The position numbers and the translations under genes were made by a program. The notes below the pieces were generated by a model. That model saw only the letters and a program-made list of their open reading frames with translations. It had not been told where the DNA came from and made no database searches. A stretch of 37,551 bases of DNA from Saccharothrix coeruleofusca (lineage in GTDB: Bacteria > Actinomycetota > Actinomycetes > Mycobacteriales > Pseudonocardiaceae): contig NZ_BMRG01000005.1 of NCBI RefSeq assembly GCF_014648515.1, positions 1 through 37,551 of the forward strand, given 5' to 3'. How positions within the stretch are numbered: the first letter of the stretch is position 1; each line of letters begins with the position of its first letter. Shown here one piece after another: positions 8,750 to 16,326 of this stretch.

Positions 8750-8768
8750 GATCAAGATGATCTTGATC
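8750..8768. promoter_or_regulatory. Perfect 19-bp palindrome before the intact T7SS unit
   Basis: GATCAAGAT-G-ATCTTGATC, with 9-bp arms around a single central base, lies 112 bases upstream of the PE-like gene. Size and symmetry fit a dimeric repressor site. I did not find the same sequence before the degenerate units. Confidence 0.6.
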
Positions 8769-8832
8769 TGCGTTAGGGTCGGGAACCGGCCGCGTGCGAC
8801 TGGCGTCGAAGTGGGGACGTGGCAGGTCCGGG

Positions 8833-8874
8833 AGCGGTACCGTGCTGGGTTGAGCGTGTGTGATCCGCAGGGGG
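8833..8874 (+). promoter_or_regulatory. Leader of array unit E, conserved with unit A
   Basis: AGCGGTAC (8833-8840) and TGATCCGCAGGGGG (8861-8874) recur before relic A. The GGGGG run is the likely ribosome binding site, 5 bases before GTG 8880. The shared blocks show that units were duplicated together with their upstream region. Confidence 0.5.
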
Positions 8875-8879
8875 TAGTG

Positions 8880-9281
8880 GTGGCGCTAGAGGGCGCGTGG
8901 AGCGCGCAGTCCATGCAGGCTATGACGGCGAGCATGCGGGGCCTGAAGCAGGCGGCCGAGTCGGGCTCGTTCGCGATCAGCGAGTCCGGCGCCCAGGCCT
9001 ACATCAAGGCGATCGAGGACGCCCAAATGGATCTTCGCAGGATCGAGAGCAGTACTCACGACTTGAAGCAGGAGACCAAGCTTGGGACCAGTCCCGATGC
9101 CGTGGCAATGAGCCGCTACAACTTGGAAAGTGCTATGGGCGGAGCTGGGACCACCGGCATCATTCCCGCGATCGAGCAACTCAAGACCGCTCTTGAGGAT
9201 GCCAGGGCGGCGATGCAGAAAGCGGTGGAGAACTACCGCGCTGTGGACGACGACCACGCGAACAACTTCCGGAGCTACTGA
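8880..9281 (+). CDS. PE/ESX-like T7SS substrate, the only intact copy
   Basis: A 133-residue, Ala/Gln/Glu-rich, almost entirely helical protein without signal peptide. It carries Y119-R-A-V-D123 near the C-terminus, the YxxxD/E motif that directs type VII secretion partners to the ESX machinery. It begins VALEGAWSAQSMQAMTASM. GTG 8880 is chosen for its spacing to AGGGGG; GTG 8877 is equally in frame. Its context (lipoprotein, PPE-like WXG protein, EspG chaperone) supports a PE-type role, dimerising with the PPE-like product. The family name is unknown to me. Three degraded paralogues lie upstream. Confidence 0.75.
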   Translation: MALEGAWSAQSMQAMTASMRGLKQAAESGSFAISESGAQAYIKAIEDAQMDLRRIESSTHDLKQETKLGTSPDAVAMSRYNLESAMGGAGTTGIIPAIEQLKTALEDARAAMQKAVENYRAVDDDHANNFRSY

Positions 9282-9282
9282 G

Positions 9283-9846
9283 GTGAGGGTGCACTTGATC
9301 AGGACCGCCACAGCTCGGACCACCGCCTCGCTACTATTGGTGGGGCTGGCGCTGGTGTCGTGCTCCGATGGTGAAGCTGGGGATGCGTCCCCCGTAAGCA
9401 CCACCACTACCACCACTGATGCGGGTGGCGCGACCTCGTCGACTTCGAAGCAGGCATCGGGCAACGCACTGGAAAGTATTGATCCTTGTGAGGTGCTCAA
9501 CTCCGTCGCTTCCCAGTTCAACCTCACCAGGATCGAAGAGGGTGATAGCGACAGTTGCGCCGCCGACTACTCGAAGACAGTGACGGTCCAATTCGACATA
9601 CACGCGGACCGGCGCCTTGCTGATTACAGGCCGGAACCCACCTCCGAACTTTCGGACACAAGTGTCGGTGGCCGGAAGGCGAAACTGGTGAAGAAAGCCC
9701 TTACTTCGTCCTCCTGCGCGGTGGCCGTCGAAGTGAGCGCGACGTCGCGTTTCGACGTGTTCGCTTCCGCGAACGCCTCGCTGGACGAGGCTTGTGACGC
9801 GGCGACCAAGGTTGCCGCTGCTGTTGAACCGAAGCTGCCCAAGTAA
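9283..9846 (+). CDS. DUF3558-type lipoprotein, copy E
   Basis: Predicted 187-residue lipoprotein, starting with GTG one base after the PE-like stop; GGAG at 9271-9274 serves as its ribosome binding site. Lipobox LVSC, lipid on Cys27. A Thr-rich linker (coded by a run of ACC/ACT triplets, prone to slippage) precedes the domain with IDPCEVLNSVASQFNL, EEGDSDSC, SDTSVGGRKAKLVKKAL, SSSCAVAVEV and SLDEACDAA, then EPKLPK. It is part of the intact unit PE-like, lipoprotein, PPE-like, EspG, and the nearest paralogue to a functional system. Activity unknown; being an extracytoplasmic partner of the secreted proteins is inference. Confidence 0.85.
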   Translation: MRVHLIRTATARTTASLLLVGLALVSCSDGEAGDASPVSTTTTTTDAGGATSSTSKQASGNALESIDPCEVLNSVASQFNLTRIEEGDSDSCAADYSKTVTVQFDIHADRRLADYRPEPTSELSDTSVGGRKAKLVKKALTSSSCAVAVEVSATSRFDVFASANASLDEACDAATKVAAAVEPKLPK

Positions 9847-9863
9847 GTACCAGGGAGTCAGCC

Positions 9864-11453
9864 GTGACATCGCCGAACTCGCAGCCGTCGCAAGGGGACA
9901 ACCACCACGCGACGAGGGTCACCTACGCAGGCCAGAACGAGGCCGAGCTGCGCGCGGAGTACGAGCGCGAGCGCGATGCCAACGGTCCGTTCGGTGTCCT
10001 CACCACGTTCGACGACTACATCCGGTACAAGCAGCAGTCGGCGCAGTACCACCAGCAGCAGGAGCAGAACCTCGAGCAGGTGGTGGAGAGCTACCGCCCG
10101 CCGATGTCGCCCGCCGGGTCGTTCTACATGGGCTACGACCACAAGGCTCTCAAGTCCATGGTCACGGAGAACATGGACCCGGCCTCTGCCAACGAGCAGG
10201 GCGAGGCGTGGACCAAGATCGGCAACACGCTGGTCGACCTGCAGAACAACCTGACCAAGGCCACGGAGACCAGCAAGGGCGCGTGGCAGGGGCAGGCGGC
10301 CGAGGCGGCGCAGGGGTACTTCACCAGTGTCGCGGCTTGGTCGGGCAACGCCGCGCAGGCGGCGCAGCTGACGGGCAACAAGCTCTACAGCCAGCGCACC
10401 GCGGCCGAGACGGCGAAGAACTCGATGCCCGAGCCGGTGGAGTTCAGCACCGCCGACGCCTACAAGATGTTCTTCTCCGAGCCCAACCCGTTCAAGTGGG
10501 CCGAGACGATCGACAAGATCGAGCAGAAGTTCGAGGAGAAGCAGCAGGCCCACGAGCGGGCGGCCGAGGTCATGACGACCATGTCGACCTCCTTCCAGGA
10601 GGCGGGTTCGACGATGCCCGCGTTCGCCCCACCGCCTCCGATGCAGGGCACGGGCGGCAGCGGTGAGAGCGTCGGCACCGGCACCGGGGAGATCAGCGGC
10701 AGGCCGACGATGCCCAGCAGCGTCGGGACCGGCACCGGGACCGGCACCGGTACGGGTGCCGACCTGTCGAGCAGCGGTAGCGGTTTCGGCTCCGGGTTCA
10801 CCGGCGGCAGCGGCACCGGCGGGACGGGCGGCAACACCAACCAGTCCTGGACGCCCGGCACGGGCGGCGGCACGGGTGGCACCGGCGGCGGTGGCGGTGG
10901 TGGCGGCGGCACGGGTGGTGGCGGTGGTTACCCCGGTCCCGGTGGCTGGGTGCCTCCCGTTCCGCCCGGTCCCGGTCAGGGGCGGCCCGGTCCGGGCACG
11001 CCGACCGGACGTCCGCCGGGCCTGGGTGGGTCCGGTGGGCCCGGTCGTGGCGGTCCTGGCGGCGGTGGCCTGCCCGGCGGCGGTCGCGGTGGTCTGGGCG
11101 GTGCCGGAGGCGGTGGTCTCGGCGGGCCCGGTGGCATGGCCGCGGCGGGTGGTCGTGGTGGCTTCGGTCCCGGTGGCCTGGGTGGCGCGCCCGGTGCGGG
11201 TGTGCTCGGCGATGCCGGGCGTTCCGGCGCGGCGGGTTTCGGGCCCACGGGTTCGGGGCCTGCCGGTGGTTTCGGCCCCGCGGGCGCGGGTCGCGGTGGT
11301 CCCGGTGGCATGGCCGCGGGTGGCATGGGCGGTGCGCCCGCCAGGGGCCAGGGCGACGAGGACAAGGAGCACAAGTCCGCGTCCTACCTGGTGGAGACCG
11401 AGGACGTCTTCGGGGACGGCACGATGGTCGCGCCTCCCGTCATCGGCGGGTGA
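9864..11453 (+). CDS. PPE-like/WXG-domain protein with Gly-rich C-terminal region
   Basis: A 529-residue T7SS-type protein. The GTG at 9864 follows GGGAG at 9853-9857. Residues 1-260 are helical and contain a WXG-type turn in KGAWQGQAAEAAQGYF. Residues about 260-495 are low-complexity Gly/Pro/Ala, beginning with GTGTGTGTG-like repeats. The conserved tail is SYLVETEDVFG followed by APPVIGG, a C-terminus typical of PPE-like proteins in Pseudonocardiales. The stop overlaps the EspG gene start (GTGA), so production is coupled to the chaperone. Expected partner: the PE-like protein at 8880. The high-GC repeat DNA makes length variation likely. Confidence 0.8.
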   Translation: MTSPNSQPSQGDNHHATRVTYAGQNEAELRAEYERERDANGPFGVLTTFDDYIRYKQQSAQYHQQQEQNLEQVVESYRPPMSPAGSFYMGYDHKALKSMVTENMDPASANEQGEAWTKIGNTLVDLQNNLTKATETSKGAWQGQAAEAAQGYFTSVAAWSGNAAQAAQLTGNKLYSQRTAAETAKNSMPEPVEFSTADAYKMFFSEPNPFKWAETIDKIEQKFEEKQQAHERAAEVMTTMSTSFQEAGSTMPAFAPPPPMQGTGGSGESVGTGTGEISGRPTMPSSVGTGTGTGTGTGADLSSSGSGFGSGFTGGSGTGGTGGNTNQSWTPGTGGGTGGTGGGGGGGGGTGGGGGYPGPGGWVPPVPPGPGQGRPGPGTPTGRPPGLGGSGGPGRGGPGGGGLPGGGRGGLGGAGGGGLGGPGGMAAAGGRGGFGPGGLGGAPGAGVLGDAGRSGAAGFGPTGSGPAGGFGPAGAGRGGPGGMAAGGMGGAPARGQGDEDKEHKSASYLVETEDVFGDGTMVAPPVIGG

Positions 11454-12247
11454 GCGTGTTCTCGTTCGCCTTGTCCCACGCGGCGGCCGACGTGCTGTGG
11501 GAGGACCTCAAGCTCGGCAGCCGTCCCTACCCGTTCGACTTCCCCTACCTCGGCCAGACGCTCGACGAGCGGCGCGGCATCCGCAACGCGGTCTACCGCG
11601 ACCTGGAGTCGCGCGGCCTGGCCGCGCGCGGTCGGGTGTCGGCCGAGGTGGAGGAGGCGCTCACCATGTTGGTGCGCTTCGACTTCTCGCTCAACGCGGT
11701 CGCTTCGCTGGACGCCCGCAACGTGGAGCGCCAGCTGCTGGTCCGCGCGGGCGCGCGGGGTGAGGCGGCCGCGCTGGCGACGTTGGACGAGCGGCAGCTG
11801 AAGGTCCAGGTGCTGCGCTCGGCCGGGCTGGTGCGCGCGGTGGTGGACCTGGTGCCTCCGGGCAGGCCGGGTCCGGGCCAGTCGGTGACGGTCGCGGTGC
11901 CGTCGGCCGCGCCGCCGCCCCCGCCGCGGCGGGACGAGGACTTCGGCCAGAGCACGTTCACCCGCGCGGTGGCGCCGCACTCCACGGGCTCCGCGCAGGT
12001 GCGGGCGCTGGAGGCGGTGTTCGAGCGGCCGAAGCTGCGCGCGGGCCAGTTCGGCGTCACGGTGCGCGGCAGGCACGGCCGGGAGCAGCGCGCGCCGCAG
12101 ATCGCCTGGTTCGACAACGACCAGGGCCGCTACATGTCGCAGACGCGGCAGGGGCAGGACGGCCAGAAGTGGCTCACCCACGCCCCCGCCGACAACGCGC
12201 GCATCGCCGCCCAGCTCACCCAGGAGCTGAACGGTCTGCTGAACTAG
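11450..12247 (+). CDS. EspG-family ESX secretion chaperone
   Basis: A 265-residue cytosolic protein that in mycobacteria binds PE-PPE dimers and keeps them soluble for ESX export. It has the family pattern: an N-terminal segment with LKLGSRPYPFDFPYLG, the core RVSAEVEEALTMLVR, and a C-terminal GRYM-x2-TRQG followed by PADNARIAAQLTQEL. A Pro-rich loop near residues 138-160 is a family hot spot. The GTG start overlaps the stop of the PPE-like gene. Its TAG stop shares a CTAG with the oppositely oriented phoU stop (12244-12247), so the convergent genes overlap by 4 bases. No ESX core genes (EccB to EccE, MycP) are in the window. Confidence 0.85.
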   Translation: MSVFSFALSHAAADVLWEDLKLGSRPYPFDFPYLGQTLDERRGIRNAVYRDLESRGLAARGRVSAEVEEALTMLVRFDFSLNAVASLDARNVERQLLVRAGARGEAAALATLDERQLKVQVLRSAGLVRAVVDLVPPGRPGPGQSVTVAVPSAAPPPPPRRDEDFGQSTFTRAVAPHSTGSAQVRALEAVFERPKLRAGQFGVTVRGRHGREQRAPQIAWFDNDQGRYMSQTRQGQDGQKWLTHAPADNARIAAQLTQELNGLLN

Positions 12248-12906
12248 GCGTCGTCGCCGCCGTAGCCGGGCATCTTGCCGGTGACCACGAAGACGGTGCG
12301 CTTGGCCACGGACACCGCGTGGTCGGCGAACCGCTCGTAGAAGCGGCCCAGCAGGGTGGTGTCGACCGCGGACGGCACGCCGTGCGGCCAGTCCTTGTCC
12401 ATCAGCACGGTGAACAGGTGGCGGTGCAGGTCGTCCATGGCGTCGTCCGCGTCCTCCAGCGAGCGGGCGCGGTCGACGTCCTGGGTGCGGATGATGTCGG
12501 TGGCCTCGCGCGCCAGCTCGACGGCGATGCGGCCCATCTCCGCGAAGTACGGCCGCACGGTGTCGGCCAGCACCGGGTTGGGGTGCCTGCGCCGGGCGGC
12601 CTTGGCCACGTGCAGCGCCAGGTCGCCCATGCGCTCGACGCTCTCGGCGGCGTGGATCACCGCGAGCACGGTGCGCAGGTCGGTGGCGACCGGGGCTTGG
12701 AGCGCGAGCAGCGCGTACGCCTGCTCCTCGATGCTGGCGCGCACGTCGTCGATCTTGACGTCGTCGCCGATCACCTGCTCGGCGAGACCGAGATCGGTCT
12801 CCAGCAGTGCCCTGGTGGCGTTCTGCATCGCCTCGCCCGCCATGCCGCACATGTCGGCGAGCCGGTCCGCGAGTTGTCCGAGCTGGTCGTGGTAGGCCTC
12901 ACGCAT
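12244..12906 (-). CDS. phoU: Phosphate signalling protein PhoU
   Basis: A 220-residue all-helical regulator that links PstSCAB to the PhoR/PhoP system and represses it when phosphate is plentiful. It starts MREAYHDQLGQLADRLADMC and has two PhoU repeats with metal-binding acidic signatures: DDVKIDDVRASIEEQAYALL in the first, AVDTTLLGRFYERFADHAVS in the second. Its own PHO box lies 33-72 bases upstream. It is convergent with the T7SS operon rather than next to pstB. In mycobacteria phoY2 lies close to phoT, so the separation here is unusual. Confidence 0.95.
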   Translation of the reverse strand: MREAYHDQLGQLADRLADMCGMAGEAMQNATRALLETDLGLAEQVIGDDVKIDDVRASIEEQAYALLALQAPVATDLRTVLAVIHAAESVERMGDLALHVAKAARRRHPNPVLADTVRPYFAEMGRIAVELAREATDIIRTQDVDRARSLEDADDAMDDLHRHLFTVLMDKDWPHGVPSAVDTTLLGRFYERFADHAVSVAKRTVFVVTGKMPGYGGDDA

Positions 12907-12938
12907 GGGGGCAGCCTACGTCCCGGCGGTCGCGCGGG

Positions 12939-12967
12939 CGACATGCGCCGGTGAACCGGAGGTGAAC
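12939..12967 (-). promoter_or_regulatory. PHO box upstream of phoU
   Basis: On the minus strand GTTCACC occurs twice with an 11-base period (complement at 12961-12967 and 12950-12956), followed by a weaker unit CATGTCG at 12939-12945. It shares the 11-base-period GTTCACC pair with the box before pstS, so phoU should respond to the same PhoP signal. Confidence 0.8.
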
Positions 12968-12982
12968 CCGGAACATCCAGTT

Positions 12983-13025
12983 CGTGGTGGGATCGGCCCC
13001 TTGGAGCTGGGGCGATCCCACCACG
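12983..13025 (-). terminator. Terminator of the LCP gene
   Basis: A long stem (CGTGGTGGGATCG-x-CCCC against its complement, one bulged base, 8-nt loop) begins 4 bases after the LCP stop and ends just before the phoU PHO box. It should isolate phoU from read-through. Confidence 0.8.
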
Positions 13026-13029
13026 TGCG

Positions 13030-16000
13030 CTAGGCGCAGGGGTCGGCGTTGCCGTTCACGACGGGCAGGTTCGACGGCAGGGCGTTCTCGCCGGGGTCGG
13101 CGCCCTGCTGGCCCTGCTGCGGCTGCTGGATCACCTCGTCCCAGTCGGGGCCGATGACGAAGGCCACCGCGCCGCCCATGCTCTCGTCGACCTCGAGCTG
13201 GGCGCCGGGCACCGCGGCCTTGAGGGTGGCCGCCGCGTCCTCGTTGCCGGTGGCGTACTTGATGACGGTCTTGTCGGACGAGCCCCTGCTCGCGTTGACG
13301 ACGGTGAAGCCCAGGTTCTTCAGGTTGTTCGCGGTGCGGGTGGGCGTCGCGTTGTTGGCCCTGTCGCCGTTGATGACCTGGATCTTGATCGTCTTCGGGT
13401 CGACGACCTTGCCCTCCTGCTTGGTGGGCGCGGCCTTCTGCTCGGTGGCGGGCGGGGTGGACCCGGCGTCCGGGGTCTCGCCGGGCAGCGGGGTGCCGTC
13501 GATGATGGCCTGGAACAGCTTGCGGGCGTCTTCCTCCTGCAGCATCTCCAGGTTGTCGCCGGTGTCGAGGGTCGGGCCCTCGTCGGTGTAGTGCGGGACG
13601 GTGACGAAGCTGACCCGCCCGGCTTCCAGGCCCTGCAGGGACTGGCCCAGCATCAGCATGTCCTCGACGCCGATGTTCTGGCCGACGGTCGACGCGGCGA
13701 ACGCGTTGAGGAAGGCGTTGAGCTTGCTGGGGTTGAGCAGCATCTCCTTGGACAGCGCCTCGCGCAGCAGCGCGGACAGGAACATCTGCTGGCGCTTGAT
13801 GCGGTCGAAGTCACCGTTGGGCTCGGTCTTGACGTACCGGGCGCGCACGTAGTCCAGCGCCTTCTGGCCGTCGAGCTGGTACTTGCCCGGCTTGTCGAAG
13901 ATCATGCCCAGCTCGCCGTCGTCCATCACGTGGGGGACGCAGACCTCGACCTTGCCGACCGCGTCGACCATGCCCTTGAAGCCGTTGAAGTCGACGCTGA
14001 TGAAGTGGTTGATGGTCAGCCCGGTCAGCTCGGTCATGAACTTGCTGACGCACTTCGGGCCACCGTCCGCATAGGACTGGTTGGCCAGCACGCCTTCTGC
14101 GGGCTCCAGCATGGTGCCGGTGTAGGTGTTGGTGTTGGGGTCCCACTGCTCGCACGCGGGCCGGGTGACCCGCAGGTCGCGCGGCACGGAGACGATCACC
14201 ACGCGCTTCCGGTCGGCCGGGATGTGGGCCAGCATCAGCACGTCCGAGCGCGCGCCCTGGGTGTTCTGCGCGTCGCCGACGCCGTCCTGCGGCTTGGCGC
14301 CCGCGCGGGTGTCCGAGCCGACGATGAGGAAGTTCTCGTCGCCGAGCTGCTTCTCGGCCTGGTGCACCGCCTGGCTGTTGGCGCCCAGGGCGTCGATCTC
14401 GGTGAACTTGCTGTCCACGTAGAGCATCGCGCCCCAGCCGAGGCCGGTGGCGATGAACACGATCGCCGAGGCGGACAGCGACAGGCCCTTGATGATGCGG
14501 ACGATCTTGCTGTGCTTGGGCGTGCGGCCGCGCCTGCGCGGGGTGTCCGGGTCGTCCGGGTCGTCGTCCTCGACGGGCGCGGCGTACTCGGTGGCGTCCT
14601 CGTCGTGCTCGGCCTTCCACGGCATGAGCTTCTGCCTGCGCTCCTTGCGCAGCCGCTCCTGCTCGGCCAGCTCGTCGTGGACGGCGGAGAACCGGGCGAG
14701 GGTGTGGTCCACCTCGCGCCGCTTCTTCACGTCCTCGCTGATGGCCTCCATCTCGGTGGTGAGGCTCATCGGGTCGATCTGCTCGCGCGGTTCGGGGCCG
14801 GGCCGCGCGCCCAGGGCGGGTTCGCCTGCTGGCGGACCGGGGGGCGGCACGGGTCGCGGCTGCCGGGTGCCGGTGCCCTCGGGAGCGCCCGCGTCGCCGG
14901 GGACGGGGCGTGGTGTGCGTGCGCCGGTGGCCTCGGGTGCCAGCCTGCGGGGGCCCTCGGGCTCACCGGGAATCGGGCGTGGTGTGCGTGCGCCGGTCGC
15001 TTCGGGTGCCAGCCTGCGGGGGCCGTCTGGTTCGCCGGGAATGGGGCGTGGCGTGCGGTTGCCGGTGGCCTCGGGCGCGAGCCTGCGCGGACCTTCGGGC
15101 TCGCCGGGGATGGGGCGTGGCGTGCGTGCGCCGGTGGGCTCGCCGGGGACCGGGCGCGGATGGCGTGCACCGGTGGGCTCGGGGGCGAGCCTGCGGGGGC
15201 CGTCGGGTTCGCCGGGAATGGGGCGTGGCGTGCGGTTGCCGGTGGCCTCGGGTGCCTGCCTGCGCGGACCGCCCTCGGCGGCGGGGAGGTCGTGCTCGGG
15301 GCCGTCCTCGCCCGGAGCCAGGCGACGGGGGCGGCGCGCGGCGTCCTCGCCCGGCGGCACGGGGCGCGGCTGCCGCTGGCTCGGCTCACCCGCGAGGCGG
15401 CGGGCGGCGTCACTCGGCGGGACGGGCCTGGGCTGGCGGTTGCCGGTGGCCTCGGGGGCGCTGCGGCGCGGGGGCTCCTCGTCCGGCAGCGCGCGGCGGG
15501 CGCGGCGGCCGGTCTCCTCGGGGCGGCCCGTGTGCGGGGGGCTGTCGGGGCGCGCGCGCCTGCCCGTGGGTTCCCCGGCGGGTTCCTCGGGACGGGCGCG
15601 GCGGCCCGTGGGCTCACCGGGGGCGGGCGGACGGGGACGGGTGCCGGTGGCGTCCGGTGCCTGCCTGCGCGGGCCGGGCTCCGGGGGGTAGGGCTCACCG
15701 CTCGCGGGCGGGGTGGGGCGTGGGCGCGCGGCGCGGCGGCCGGTCTCGTCCGGTCGCGGGGGCGCGGGGGGCCGCTGCGCGCTGCCGGGAACCGGGTGCG
15801 GACCGGCTTCGCGCGGCGGCGCGGGTCTGCGTCCGGGGTCGGCGGGCGGTGCCGCGGGGGGCGGGGCGGCGCGGCGACCGGTGGGCTCGGCGGCCGGAGG
15901 CGGGGTCGGGGCGGCGCGCCGCCCGGTGCCGGGCTCGGGCTGGGCGGGCGGAACGGGCCTGGGGATGTTCGTGCGGCTGTGCCGCTCCACCAGGTCGGAC

Positions 16001-16116
16001 ACGCTCAGCCCGCCACCGGTCTCCAGCGACCTGCGGCGACGGCCGGTCGGCTGGTCGTCCTGCGGCGTCTGCTCGCCTCGGGGTCCGGTGCCGCCACGGC
16101 GGGGCTCGTCGGGCAC
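13030..16116 (-). CDS. LytR-CpsA-Psr (LCP) family ligase with giant repeat-rich N-terminal tail
   Basis: Attaches glycopolymers such as arabinogalactan to peptidoglycan, as LCP proteins do. 1028 residues. Residues 1-430 are Arg/Pro/Gly-rich and repetitive (units like PRPIPGEPDGPRRLAPEATG); an acidic coiled segment runs to about 530; one transmembrane helix lies near 537-562 (SASAIVFIATGLGWGAMLYV). The LCP domain spans about 590-875, with FLIVGSDTR, GARSDVLML, SVPRDLRV and YVRARY, whose Arg/Asp residues hold the lipid pyrophosphate. A LytR_C domain lies at about 907-994. GTG 16116 has AAGGGAGA six bases upstream. Most LCP proteins are 300-550 residues, so the cytoplasmic tail is exceptional. 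Confidence 0.92.
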   Translation of the reverse strand: MPDEPRRGGTGPRGEQTPQDDQPTGRRRRSLETGGGLSVSDLVERHSRTNIPRPVPPAQPEPGTGRRAAPTPPPAAEPTGRRAAPPPAAPPADPGRRPAPPREAGPHPVPGSAQRPPAPPRPDETGRRAARPRPTPPASGEPYPPEPGPRRQAPDATGTRPRPPAPGEPTGRRARPEEPAGEPTGRRARPDSPPHTGRPEETGRRARRALPDEEPPRRSAPEATGNRQPRPVPPSDAARRLAGEPSQRQPRPVPPGEDAARRPRRLAPGEDGPEHDLPAAEGGPRRQAPEATGNRTPRPIPGEPDGPRRLAPEPTGARHPRPVPGEPTGARTPRPIPGEPEGPRRLAPEATGNRTPRPIPGEPDGPRRLAPEATGARTPRPIPGEPEGPRRLAPEATGARTPRPVPGDAGAPEGTGTRQPRPVPPPGPPAGEPALGARPGPEPREQIDPMSLTTEMEAISEDVKKRREVDHTLARFSAVHDELAEQERLRKERRQKLMPWKAEHDEDATEYAAPVEDDDPDDPDTPRRRGRTPKHSKIVRIIKGLSLSASAIVFIATGLGWGAMLYVDSKFTEIDALGANSQAVHQAEKQLGDENFLIVGSDTRAGAKPQDGVGDAQNTQGARSDVLMLAHIPADRKRVVIVSVPRDLRVTRPACEQWDPNTNTYTGTMLEPAEGVLANQSYADGGPKCVSKFMTELTGLTINHFISVDFNGFKGMVDAVGKVEVCVPHVMDDGELGMIFDKPGKYQLDGQKALDYVRARYVKTEPNGDFDRIKRQQMFLSALLREALSKEMLLNPSKLNAFLNAFAASTVGQNIGVEDMLMLGQSLQGLEAGRVSFVTVPHYTDEGPTLDTGDNLEMLQEEDARKLFQAIIDGTPLPGETPDAGSTPPATEQKAAPTKQEGKVVDPKTIKIQVINGDRANNATPTRTANNLKNLGFTVVNASRGSSDKTVIKYATGNEDAAATLKAAVPGAQLEVDESMGGAVAFVIGPDWDEVIQQPQQGQQGADPGENALPSNLPVVNGNADPCA
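14895..15265 (-). repeat. Coding minisatellite in the LCP N-terminal tail
   Basis: Four to five imperfect units of about 72 bases encode variants of PRPIPGEP(D/E)GPRRLAPEATG(N/A)RT; one unit is shortened. Looser relatives continue towards the N-terminus. Copy number probably varies between strains (inference). Confidence 0.8.
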
Positions 16117-16147
16117 CCGATCTCCCTTCAGCGTCGGTCATTAGCGG

Positions 16148-16169
16148 GTCGTCATCACGAGTTGACGAC
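16148..16169. promoter_or_regulatory. Inverted repeat GTCGTCA-N8-TGACGAC in the LCP promoter region
   Basis: Perfect 7-bp arms at 16148-16154 and 16163-16169, about 30 bases upstream of the LCP start on its 5' side. The same half-site occurs twice more at 16240 and 16266. Likely a regulator site; the regulator is unknown. Confidence 0.5.
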
Positions 16170-16238
16170 ATCAAGGACACAGTGGTTGCACCAACGGCGT
16201 GTCACTTGCGCACGCGATACTACGGATGAGCGCCAGTC

Positions 16239-16273
16239 CTGACGACCACTGCCGGTGATACAGGGGTCGTCAG
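16239..16273. promoter_or_regulatory. Inverted repeat CTGACGACC-N17-GGTCGTCAG after the GGDEF gene
   Basis: Perfect 9-bp arms (16239-16247, 16265-16273) in the gap between the GGDEF stop and the LCP start. It may be the terminator of the GGDEF gene or, since it shares the TGACGAC half-site with 16148-16169, a second operator. Confidence 0.5.
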
Positions 16274-16326
16274 TAGCCAAGTACGCGCAGCAGGCTACGC
16301 CCGAATGGGTGAGTTGTCCTTGTTGC

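Noticed and set aside
5162-9846. The repeated units as a CRISPR array or integron
   Set aside because: Units are whole genes of 0.5-1 kb with protein-level similarity; there are no short regular repeats, cas genes or attC-like sites.
10640-11330. Antisense frames over the glycine-rich PPE-like region (Pro-rich proteins)
   Set aside because: Simple-sequence GGN/CCN repeats leave all frames open; only the plus-strand frame has conserved ends and gene coupling.
13591-16242. An 883-codon open frame antisense to the LCP gene
   Set aside because: It mirrors the GC-rich, repeat-rich LCP coding region, gives low-complexity His/Gly/Arg protein, and has no family motifs.
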